DNA of 64,000 nucleotides from Periplaneta americana (Eukaryota; Arthropoda; Insecta; Blattodea; Blattidae): assembly GCF_040183065.1 (NCBI RefSeq), contig NC_091126.1, positions 144,858,204-144,922,203 on the forward strand, written 5' to 3'. The position numbers and the translations under genes are program-made. The notes under the pieces are model-generated. The model made no database searches and was not told where the DNA came from. It saw only the letters and a program-made list of their open reading frames with translations. This document shows, one piece after another, positions 47,812-57,164 of this stretch (position 1 is its first letter; every line of letters begins with the position of its first letter).

Positions 47812-49209
47812 CATATGAGTCGGTTAGAGTCATAACTCACTTGTTCCAAAAAAATGAAAATTTTCACAAATGAGGGAAAACATATTTGTAATACTTGGAG
47901 ACCATATTCTTCACAATGAAGGTTAATAAATGAAAGAGAAATGATTAAAAACTACTACTCAGATTTGTAACCGTATTTATTTATACAGGAGTAAAAGTTA
48001 TTTAGCTTTAAATTATGGATCATACAAGTTTTGACAATGATCTTTGGATCATGAGTGTTCTGAGAGTGCTCCGTTTGGAACATGTGAATTTAGAAAGTGA
48101 CCAGTTGCGATCATGTGGGATTTGATAGTAACAAATTAAAATATTACACAATAACATTACCTCAAGCATATTTTAAAATTCAATGTAAAAGAATAGGTGT
48201 CCGATTATTAAATTCTTCAGATGAGTACATTTTACAAAATAATACAGTACAGTATAAATTGAGGGGTCCAGTCAGAGAGAAGGATAAGTCACAAATCTTG
48301 GAATACGGAAATTAGGTATTCTCAAAACAGTCTAAGAATTTATTGCGGAAATTTAAATTCCAGTGGGCTAAGCTATTGCCAGAGTTATTGCAATTATGAC
48401 ACAACATTCTAGAGACGAAAAAAAACTAAATTTTCTTAGAAAAGCAGGTTCTCCCCTTATTTAAGTCGAACCCTCAATTTACAACCTACAAAAGAAATAC
48501 TAATTATAAATTTTATCAAAAATCAAATTTTCGTTACTACGTTCCTTTATATCACAAAATTAAAATCTTCTTCCATCAATTCGTACATATGTTCAGTATT
48601 GTTCAATTGATTATTATTCACGGCACAATCAATGACATACATGTAGGACTTGAATATATTATAATTGTGATAAAACATTCGATCCTGCTTAATTTACCAA
48701 TACATCAATAGGAGCCTAGCAGAATCAGAGAAGAATATTAATCTTGCTAATTTGGCCTGGTTTCTTTTCGTTATTTCTGGAGCTGCTATACATTTCCTTG
48801 GTCGTCCTCTCTCTCCAACCGGTGATACGTTCTCTTCCATAATATTACGTTTACAAAATGCTCAATTACAGCCGCTAAATTCACTGATATTTATAAAAAT
48901 AACAAGGCACATGCAAGATACTTATCCACAAGCCTATTGTAGACACTAGAAGTGGAGAAGCGGGATGGAAATACTGATCGGTGATTGGTCGAGAAGCGCT
49001 ATACAACAGAACTCACAATATCCAATGGATCATGAGACTTTTGACAGAAACCGGGAAGTTTGTCGCCCATTTACACAAGCATCATGTAAAAAATGTGAAA
49101 AGTTAACTTCTGAATTGTGTGCTACGCAGATATCTGCATGGGAATATAACGGTATCTCAATTTTTCATTTTTTGGAGCATGTGAGTTATGACTCTAACCG
49201 ACTCATATA
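47812..49209. mobile_element. Unassigned 1.4-kb element with about 48-bp inverted ends
   Basis: CATATGAGTCGGTTAGAGTC... (47812-47859) is the inverse of the sequence ending at 49209 (..TGACTCTAACCGACTCATAT), with about 45 of 49 positions matching. The interior contains short related phrases near both ends (GGATCATGAG near 48044; GGATCATGAGACTTTTGACA near 49030). No transposase is recognised. The frames at 48097-48315 and 48752-48949 have no family I know. Confidence 0.6.
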
Positions 49210-49679
49210 CTAAGGAAAAAAATATGTAGGCTTAATTACATAAAAATCCGGACTCTACTCGTCATCTGCATGAGAATGAGTACTCATAACATACAGTGTT
49301 TCCTAAACGAAAACAGCCTATGGAATATAATTTATTTACGAGGAAACAATTTTACTTCACAAATAAAACCATTACAGTCGCTCGAATGCCTTCAGCTAAC
49401 TCCAAGGTTACAGTAAAACACCGCGCAGAAATCTTTACAACTCTCCCCTCCCTCCCAACACACTCCACCCATCACTCCTCGCCCATTTCCCCTATAATCT
49501 TTTTTTCGTCTCCTCCGTCTCTCCCTATTCTTTCCAACACTTAATTTGCAAACAGGTCTATCCAGTGCTGTAGTTCGGCCAGTGCGCCATACCGTCTATA
49601 ATAAAAACTCACTGTTATAGTACCGGAAAAAAATATAGACTGAAAATATATATCAATTATGTTTAAATAATCTTTAATA
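49210..49679. other. Spacer
   Basis: A pyrimidine-rich stretch at 49440-49540 only. Confidence 0.3.
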
Positions 49680-50273
49680 TACTGGGTGCTGAGTTCAAAA
49701 TGTGTCATGGCTCACTGTATGCCGTCATGTGGCTAGCTGATGAGCCTAGAGAATTCAATCTTCCTACACTTCCGCAGAGGTGTATAACCTAAGAGGCAGA
49801 GAAGTTTCCTAGCAAGTACGGCGTTCATTCTGAAGAGTACGTACCGATACGTACGGTAACGCCGGTAGTGGCAGGAATGTGAACTGTTTGGAAATACGTA
49901 CTGTCGGGATATGGGGAGAGGGTTAAGACGATTACTTACGTATTTGTTGACATTAACTTCGACGGTCAACATGGACACGGAGCATTTGATTTGTGTTGTG
50001 GAATGTTACCGTACGCAAAAGATGATAACAAATACCCTGCGTACGACTTGCCGGCGCAAAACACAGTTCGAAAGAGGTTATGGTAGCACACAGACCGTAC
50101 AGACCGCCATCTGTTGCTACGACGTTCAAGTTATACCGTACACGTTCTCAAGTTCAGATTGAAGAACGCCTTAAATAATAGGCAACTTCTCTAACATATA
50201 AGCTGAAACTCGCTTCAAATCGGTGACCCAACAACAGTGACGTCATGACACACTTTGAAATGAACACCCAGTA
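49680..50273. mobile_element. MITE with TACTGGGTG ends
   Basis: The left end TACTGGGTGCTGAGTTCAAA, then ATGTGTCATG, is mirrored on the right by CATGACACACTTTGAAATGA, then ACACCCAGTA. The interior has GTACGTACCGATACGTACGG-like words and does not code. Flanks CTTTAATA and CTTTTAAA are similar but not identical. Confidence 0.7.
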
Positions 50274-50621
50274 CTTTTAAATGCAGGGTGTTAGTTATTT
50301 GAATATATTGAAAATCACCATGAAAACTAGTTTTGTGATAATAATAGGAAATCTATATTCTTCTTTTTTTTTTTTTTTGCACCATATTAGGAAATGTTTA
50401 TTCTTAGCTCGTTTTAAGTAATACTGCAATACAAGTGGTATGTTAGTAAGAGTGTTTATGAATATATGATTTTCTTCTTGGTACAATTGAGGCGCTCAGC
50501 GCACAAATGGCCCAACCAACGAGCTAGAAGTATTATTTCTAGCTCTTGGGCCCAACCCACAATATCTTATTTTCATGTTGAATCTTTCGTACACTACTTT
50601 TAACACTTGAATATAAATAAT
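50274..50621. other. Spacer
   Basis: A T run at 50364-50378. Nothing else recognised. Confidence 0.3.
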
Positions 50622-51203
50622 TGATTAAATGGCGATCTTACTCGTGTTAATTGTGTAAGCATGTGCGGCTTACAGCTGTTTCGGTGCTTCTTCACACCAT
50701 CCTCAGACCCTACTAGATCTCGGCGTCATCTAGAACTTCGCTGCCTGTTATGTGGGTGCGTTCGATTGTTGAAAAGAGTTGAAATGTGGTGTCAAATAGT
50801 GTGTGTGTGTTCTGAAATTGATCTGTGTGTTGACAATTTGATCAGGGTGTGTTTTAGTGTGTCTGTATATTTCATATTGTTCTAGTGTGTTGAGTTTTTG
50901 GTTTTTGGGTTGTATGTGTAGGATTTCCATGTCTGTATTAATGTTATTGTATGTGTGGTTAGCATTAGTTATGTGCTAGTTATGATCAAATTCTCAACAC
51001 ACAGATCAATTTCAGAACACACACACTATTTGACACCACATTTCAACACTTTTCAACAATCGAACGCACCCACACAACAGGCAGCGAAGTTCGAGATGAC
51101 GCCGAGATCTAGTAGGCTCTGAGGATGGTGTGAAGAAGCACCGAAACAGCTGTAAGCCGCACATGCTTACACAATTAACAAGAGTAAGATCGCCATTTAA
51201 TCA
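50622..51203. mobile_element. Two Penelope-like 3' ends head to head
   Basis: The left copy (minus, 50622 to about 50978) encodes MEILHIQPKNQKLNTLEQYE, IYRHTKTHPDQIVNTQINFR and THT. The right copy (plus, about 50985-51203) begins inside the same protein (ILNTQINFRTHT) and ends at the same 3' untranslated sequence. Over 50622-50850 and 50985-51203 the arms are nearly identical when inverted (my reading is only a handful of differences). Both finish at ...GATCGCCATTTAATCA. Inverted, 5'-truncated copies are a known habit of Penelope-like elements. Confidence 0.8.
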
Positions 51204-51302
51204 TATATATTATTTCAATATACCGAAGTACATATGATATTTCCATGCAGATATTCTGCGTCATCATACGATGAAAGAGTAATGGAACGGAGAAAAATTC
51301 TC

Positions 51303-51373
51303 TCCGGCGCCGGGATTTGAACCCGGGTTTTCAGCTCTACGTGCTGATGCTTTATCCACTAAGCCATACCGGA
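51303..51373 (-). repeat. tRNA-like cloverleaf, minus-strand copy
   Basis: Reads like the plus-strand copy at 51826-51896, except that the acceptor stem has one mismatch (TCCGGTA against CGCCGGA). Confidence 0.7.
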
Positions 51374-51825
51374 TACAACCCCGGCGTCGGACAGAATTGT
51401 CTCTGATTGAGTTCCAACTCTTGGGTTCCCTCTAGTGGCCGCCCTCTGCACTACGTCATAGATGTCTATGAACATAGGACCGAAGTCCACACATGTGCTG
51501 AGGTGCACTCGTTATGAGTGACTAGTTGGCCGGGATCCGACGGAATAAGCGCCGTCTTAAATCACGAAGTGATTTACGCATATCATATATATTATTTCAA
51601 TGTACCGAAGTACATATGACATTTCCATGCAGATATTCTGCGTCATCATACGATGAAAGAGTAATGGAACGGAGAAAAATTCTCTCCGGCGCGCACCTCA
51701 GCACATGTGTGGACTTCGGTCCTATGTTCATAGACATCTATGACGTAGTGCAGAGGGCGGCCACTAGAGGGAACCCAAGAGTTGGAACTCAATCAGAGAC
51801 AATTCTGTCCGACGCCGGGGTTGTA

Positions 51826-51896
51826 TCCGGTGTGGCTTAGTGGATAAAGCATCAGCACGTAGAGCTGAAAACCCGGGTTCAAATCCCGGCGCCGGA
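51826..51896 (+). repeat. tRNA-like cloverleaf, all four stems paired
   Basis: Acceptor TCCGGTG with CGCCGGA (one G-U pair), D arm GCTT-AGTGGATA-AAGC, anticodon arm TCAGC-ACGTAGA-GCTGA, four-base variable loop AAAC, T arm CCGGG-TTCAAAT-CCCGG; 71 nt in all. The loop would place GTA at the anticodon, but position 33 is C rather than the near-universal U, and the unit is part of a repeated composite. I call it a tRNA-derived repeat head, not a gene. Internal A and B boxes (TGGCTTAGTGG, GGTTCAAATCC) are intact. Confidence 0.7.
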
Positions 51897-52151
51897 GAGA
51901 ATTTTTCTCCGTTCCATTACTCTTTCATCGTGCCATTTAATCAATTTTTCTTATTTTCACTTTACGTCTTTGTAACAGTGCGCGAAATGTGATACACAAA
52001 CGAAAATTGTGCTGAAATCTTATGAAAAACTGGGAATGATGATTAGACCGATTTACACTTTGAAGAGAACAATATGAGGAGCTCTTTAAAGCAATAAAAT
52101 AAATATGAAAATGTTGTAGGTGCGCGCTGAGCTCCTCAATTACACACAGCA

Positions 52152-52153
<2 letters not shown>

Positions 52154-52197
<44 letters not shown>
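52154..52197. repeat. (TA)n microsatellite
   Basis: About 22 units, followed by a T run. Confidence 0.95.
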
Positions 52198-52199
<2 letters not shown>

Positions 52200-52205
<6 letters not shown>

Positions 52206-52824
52206 TTTAAATAATAACTTTTATGTATCTACAGCTGGTATAGGGAAGGTTAATGTCTATATCTTCAAGGTCATTAGATTTTAAAAGGGAAGAGTATGGA
52301 AAAATTTAGATGGGAACAGAAGGGAGAGATTGTAGTAAATAGTGAGTGAGAAGGATATAAAAATGAATGTATGAAGTATGAATCTAGGTTAGGTCACGGT
52401 GGCTACGGGCGGGTTAAGACGATCCTTTGCACGTCGGCTATACTGAGGCCTATTGTGCACCCCAAAGTATATGGGATGAATGATGATGAGGGTTACCAGC
52501 CCACCGGCCGCATGTGACCCCTACTCCGCTCACCCTCCTACCCTCCCCCACTCTAAATTCACACCGCCAAGGACAACAAGTATCCCAGGATCCATTTCAA
52601 AGGCCCTTCCAAAGTGTCGAAACGTCCTTGGAAGTGCTCTTAAGGAATGGATTCTGGCTGAGATATTGCGGAAGGCTGGAAACTCAGAACGGTTGTAGAG
52701 AGGACGCCCCTTCCCGTAAGCGGATGAAGGCATGCGTCTTGACCTGAATATGGCTATTGAATGAGGAGAAAGATGAATTATACGAAAATATAAATTCTTT
52801 TCGGAATATATATGGTAAGACGTT
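52200..52824. other. Non-coding, GC-richer from 52390 to 52740
   Basis: Contains GGTTAGGTCACGGTGGCTAC and a CCACCCTCC-like pyrimidine patch. Open frames on both strands cross it without any family match. Confidence 0.35.
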
Positions 52825-53585
52825 CCTGTCTTAAATTTCAACGTACCTCGTTTACATGTTTCGACCTATTTATGGGTCATCTTCAGAACTGGTCGTTGTT
52901 GTTCTTGGCGCCACTTGTTCTGTTTCCTGTGAGGGTGTGTTCGTGTGGTATAATGTAGAGTCAAAGAGTGTGTGTGTTTTGAAGTTGAGTTGTGTGTTGA
53001 GAATTTCGTTGGGGTGTGTTTTTATGTGTCTGTATATTTCATATTGTTCTAGTGTGTTTAGTTTCTGGCATTTTGGTTGGATGTATAGTATTTCCATGTC
53101 TATGTTGATGTCTCTGTGGGTGTGGTTAGCATTTATGATGTGTTCTCATATGTGGAGGTGTTTTGTAATTTTGTTATGGCTGTGATGTGTTCTTTGTAAC
53201 GTGTTTGAAACGATCTGCCTGTATGTCCTATGTAGAAGTTGTTGCAGGTGTTACATTTCAGTTTGTATACGCCTGTGTGGTAGTATTTGTTGGTTTTTTG
53301 TTGTTTGTTGTTTGTGTGTTGAGATGTTTTTGTAGAGTGTTATTTGTTCTGTATGCGATGTTTTAATTTAATTTCTTGAATGAGGTTGCAATTTTGTTTT
53401 TTTTTTTTGTTTGTTTTCGCGTGTTAGTGTGATGTATTTTTTGTGTTCTTGTGTTTGTGTTGTATTCTTATGTTTTTTTTGTGATTATGTTTTGTCTTAC
53501 GTATTATGTTGTCTATTATGTTAGGGTTGTATCCGTTTTCTTGTGCTATGTATTTGATTGTGTTTAGCTCTTCTTTTTTCTGTTT
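52825..53585 (-). pseudogene. Penelope-like element with GIY-YIG endonuclease remnant
   Basis: Minus reading from about 53580: EELNTIKYIAQENGYNPNII, then IRKTKHNHKKN (linker after the reverse transcriptase). Next is GVYKLKCNTCNNFYIGHTGR, with GVY at 53265-53273 and YIG at about 53226-53234, the GIY-YIG core with the CNTC pair typical of Penelope-like elements. SFQTRYKEHITAI follows, then DINIDMEILYIQPKCQKLNT and ..TTTSSEDDP. The reverse transcriptase itself is gone, and frameshifts occur near 53170 and 53350. The 3' end (GACCCATAAATAGGTCGAAA, then ATATTCCGAAAAG) matches the copy at 31010. Confidence 0.85.
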
Positions 53586-53651
53586 CTACATGGGTGGGGA
53601 AGGGAAAATGGACCGTGGCAATGGGAATTCCAACCCAGCATTTGCCTAAGT

Positions 53652-54632
53652 CATCATCATCATCATCACTGGCGCTACAGCCCTTGGTGGGCCTGGGCCT
53701 CCCTTAGTAATTGTCGCCATCCATCTCTATCTTGTGTAGCAGCCTTCCAATTCTTGCACCCCAACTTTCTGGGATCCTCTTCCACTCCATCAATCCACCG
53801 CAAGTGCGGTCGACCTCGTCTTCTCTGACCTCCCGGATTTGTTATTACAATTTTTTTGCAAGGTTCACTTGGTTCCATGCGTATTACATATCCTGCCCAC
53901 CTCAATCTGCTAGTTTTAACTGTATTGATTATATTCGGCTCTCCTAGAAGTCTATATAATTCATAGTTGCATCTCCTCCTCCAGAGACCTTCCTCAAATG
54001 TTGGGCCATAGATCCTTCGCAGAATCTTTCTTTCGAAAATCTCCAGTCTTTTTTCATCATTTTTGGAGATTGACCACGTTTCTGCCGCATATGTCAAAAC
54101 TGGTCTCACTAATGTTTTGTAAAGAATAACTTTTACTTTCCTGGATAGAGCATGCGAACTAAAGTGATATTTCAAGCCGAAATATGCTCTGTTTGCTTTC
54201 ATTAATCGATTAGAGATTTCTTTGGACATGTTATTATCGCTAGTGACCACTGATCCTAAATATGTAAAGTTGTCAACTTTCTCAAAATTATAATCTGATA
54301 TCTGCAGGCTGCCTATTTTGTCACCTATCTTTCCATTATCTGCCAACATTTATTTTGTTTTCCTCTCGTTGATGATGAGGCCTATTTCTTTTCCAGCCTG
54401 TTCCAAGGAACGGAACACTTCCTTTACATATTTCATGGATCTGCCAATAATGACAATGTCATCCGCAAATGCCAATATTTGTGTGGATTTATAAAAAATG
54501 TTGCTCCGTGTTTGCACTTCAGACTTCCTGACGACACTTTCCAATGCAATATTGAATAGGAGGCATGCTAATGCATCTCCTTGACGAACTCCATTGTGTA
54601 TTTGGAATGGTTTCGATGTTAGGTTCTGTATT
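53652..54632 (-). mobile_element. LINE family 2, 5'-truncated, with 12-bp target duplication
   Basis: Flanks ATTTGCCTAAGT at 53640-53651 and 54633-54644 are identical. The minus strand runs from NGVRQGDALACLLFNIALES (reverse transcriptase block) to a (TGATGA)n tail at 53652-53668. Length 981 bp. Confidence 0.9.
53675..54600 (-). pseudogene. LINE reverse transcriptase fragment with one in-frame stop
   Basis: Blocks in order: VRQGDALACLLFNIALESVV, then IFYKSTQILAFADDIVIIGR (catalytic FADD), EQAGKEIGLIINERKTK, stop, MLADNGKIGDKIGS, FEKVDNFTYLGSVVTSDNNM, then the thumb and C-terminal region with YAAETWSISKNDEKRLEIFE, RLRWAGYVIRMEPSEPCKK and GRPHLRWIDGVEEDPRKLG to QAHQGL. The stop TAA at 54350-54352 is the only interruption in about 900 bp, and one base change (TAT or TAC to TAA) would explain it. 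This is the best-preserved retrotransposon coding sequence in the window. The endonuclease is missing by 5' truncation. Confidence 0.9.
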
Positions 54633-54745
54633 ATTTGCCTAAGTAACTGTGTAAAAACACCAGGCAGGTTGGTCGGTCCGAGACTCGAAGCACGGACCTC
54701 CCAAATGTGAGTCCCATGCGATTCTCATGAGCCAACTCGTTCGGT

Positions 54746-55071
54746 TAGGTATGAATCTAAATTGTAAGATCGTCTACAGGAAAAAAAAAGTATATTTGTA
54801 ATGAATGTAATAGTGGCACCAGATGCAAAATTGTGAGGTCCACATTACATGTATGTAATTGTTGACACGAAATATAACATACAGTATATCATATCTTCAA
54901 GTAAAGAAAGAGAAGAAGTAGTGTATGTTTTAATAGTGAGCAAAGTTAGGGATCAGCCTCTTTACTCTAATCATTGTTATCATAATCATAATTTTCATCC
55001 TCATTATTTCCTTTCCCTTGAGCTATGCGTGGAAAAGAGAGTGAGAGAGGAAGTAAGAGGAACACGAAGAG
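54746..55071. other. Spacer
   Basis: Nothing recognised. Confidence 0.3.

Positions 55072-55141
<70 letters not shown>
55072..55141. repeat. (GA)n microsatellite
   Basis: About 35 units. The RERE frames across it are composition artefacts. Confidence 0.95.
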
Positions 55142-55144
<3 letters not shown>

Positions 55145-55511
55145 GTTGAGTTCACACACATCACGTTTCTAATTAGCAATACCGGTAATGAATATTCAAA
55201 TTAATAAGATTCCATAAAATTGTGGCGAGAATACCGAACGATTTGTCACCCATACTTAAGGAAATGAAATCACGACTTTTCCTGCCCGTTGAAAATTGCA
55301 CCACGTCTAGTTTTGGATGAATAATCCGAAGAGAACAGGAAATTCCACCACCGAAACCACTGGAAGTTGTAATGGATTCAGATCTTCCGTGCGCTATCAA
55401 TTCCTCGAATTAATATTGTACAAGTTCAGGTCGCAATCAAGTTTAGTGCAATGCTTTGTTTATACTTCGAACTCGCTATTGTCTCTCATTGGGCGGTCTG
55501 TGATGTAATCT

Positions 55512-55690
55512 GTAATACTCCGTATGTGACTGGAATCCCGCTCAGGTCGATTACCTGACTTGGTTTTACCCGAGGTTTCCCCAACCTAAAGGTGTATGTT
55601 ACGTAATCTCCTAGGTAATCTTCAGACTCATCTCGCCATCGGGCGCACTGGAATTCCTTACGGTTGGTTCTGACTAAATAAACAATTAAA
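55512..55690 (+). mobile_element. Diverged SINE family A body
   Basis: CCCGCTCAGGTCGATTACCT, then GAGGTTTCCCCAACC, and GACTCATCTCGCCATCGGGC follow the order of family A but with many changes. The tRNA-like head is not intact. Confidence 0.5.
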
Positions 55691-55805
55691 TCCCTTCCGG
55701 GGTCAACCAAGTACGCAATTCAATTCCTTGCGAAGTTTCAAGAGTCATCAAATTCGTTGCAATTTTGTCATACAATTTTTGAGCTAGTATTAAATAAAGT
55801 AACCT

Positions 55806-56066
55806 GTGGCGCCACAGCTCATGTAGGGTCAAGGCTGACCAAACGATTGCTATCCTCGCGTCCACATGCCTAAACGGAGGTGAATGAAAATCCAGTCAGT
55901 ATGGAGGTATCGTGTGGTTAGCACGATGATTCCCACTTCCAGTGTTTATAGCTGGTTTTCGAGACCGAATTTTGCTACCTAGTCTAACTTCTCAAATTCA
56001 TCAGATGCTGAGTGGCACCGGTCCCATACACTAGCCAAAATTTCGTTATAAAATTCCGGGGAAATG
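55806..56066 (+). mobile_element. SINE family E, longer copy
   Basis: CCTGTGGCGCCACAGCTCAT, then GGAGGTATCGTGTGGTTAGC, TTATAGCTGGTTTTCGAGACC and GGCACCGGTCCCATACACTA. The GTGTGGTTAGCACGATGATT block looks like an A box and GGTTTTCGAGACC like a degraded B box. The fragment at 30741 is the same family. Confidence 0.65.
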
Positions 56067-56318
56067 TAAATTCATTCAAAACTGACAAACACATCGCATT
56101 TCGATGACGTGACATTTTAATCGAACATGTGAATTCGTCCGCCTAGCGTTTATTTCTTTACATTGGTAACATGTAAACTCATCCCCCAAGCGTTTATTTA
56201 TTAACATTGGCAACATAGGAGCCATTTCAGAAATTTGAAATAGCAGATTTTGAAATAGCAATACACTCTGCAATTAAGTTCGTATGGCCACATACCGAAC
56301 TCATAGGTTGTCGATTTC

Positions 56319-56319
<1 letters not shown>

Positions 56320-56365
<46 letters not shown>
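56320..56365. repeat. (AAT)n microsatellite
   Basis: About 15 units. A shorter mixed AAT/GAT tract lies at 56666-56698. Confidence 0.9.
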
Positions 56366-56368
<3 letters not shown>

Positions 56369-56904
56369 TACACAAAACTTAAAATACCGATCATGTAAAT
56401 ATAACTTCCCCCTTTGACAATATTCTGCTTACGCCACTGATGAAATATCAGTTACAGAAAAAGAATAAACAGATTAGGAGTTTGAAAAAAGAAACTCTGG
56501 TTATGAAAGAAAATGTGACAGATATGCAGTTATAATATCCAACTTACAAGCTTGACTAAAGAACTGAAGGAAAAAAACTGATTAACGAAAATGTGCATGG
56601 CATTGTAAACAGCAATTTTTCAGAACTGATGCTTGATTTAATAAAGAGAGCTACATTATTCCACAATAATAATAATGATAATAATAATAATAATAATAGG
56701 CCTAAATTATTATTAATATTATTATTTAAATGTTATTATTATTTTAGGACAGATAGTAAGCCAGTAGGCCTAATTTTCTTAACTTATATCCGTTTGTTCT
56801 CTCACTTTGTCACAATAACATTTGTATAGTATTTAATATGTATCAAGAGGATTGTTAGTTTCGTAAAAAAATATCGTAATAAAAATTATATATCAGAGTA
56901 TGTA
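56366..56904. other. Non-coding spacer
   Basis: Nothing recognised besides simple repeats. Confidence 0.35.
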
Positions 56905-57164
56905 CGGTACTGTCTGGCCAGCAGCTCAACACCTCTGAGAGCTGGGGAAGTGAGGGGTAGATTATCAGTCCCGTTAGCTGGGGTAGGGGTGACTGTAGTA
57001 TTCGTGCAAAAAACACTTGTCTCAACCAGTAGGCCAGCGTGCTATAGCGATAGTGTGGTTCTTAGTGTGTGTATTTTCATTTTCTCTTTTCTCTTCTTGT
57101 GTTTATTTATGATTGTGACTTATAAATAAAATAGTAAGCTATATTGAAAGGGTGTAATGTTAAA

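Larger units (their letters stand above)
51204..51931. mobile_element. Composite insertion built from a tRNA-like repeat, 12-bp target duplication
   Basis: 728 bp sit between two copies of GCCATTTAATCA (51192-51203 and 51932-51943), inside the tail of the Penelope copy. The unit contains a minus-strand tRNA-like repeat, a direct repeat of about 110 bp with a period of 382 bp (51201-51312 and 51583-51692), and then a plus-strand tRNA-like repeat that is the inverse of the first over about 235 bp (51270-51505 and 51685-51931). The insertion therefore carries both tandem and inverted organisation but moved as one piece. Confidence 0.75.
53587..54745 (-). mobile_element. tRNA-like SINE (family F), split by a LINE
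   Basis: The head is at 54645-54745: minus strand GAGTTGGCTCATGAGAATCG and CCGTGCTTCGAGTCTCGGAC (A-box and B-box positions). The rest lies at 53587-53651 (ATTCCCATTGCCACGGTCCA on the minus strand). The two parts are separated exactly by the LINE at 53652-54632 and its 12-bp duplication, so they were once continuous. Confidence 0.6.

Noticed and set aside
51826-51896. Functional tRNA gene with GUA anticodon
   Set aside because: The fold is complete, but C33, presence in a duplicated composite repeat and an inverted second copy with a mismatch argue for a tRNA-derived repeat.
54849-55179. RE-repeat and SL-repeat proteins
   Set aside because: Artefacts of the (GA)n tract.
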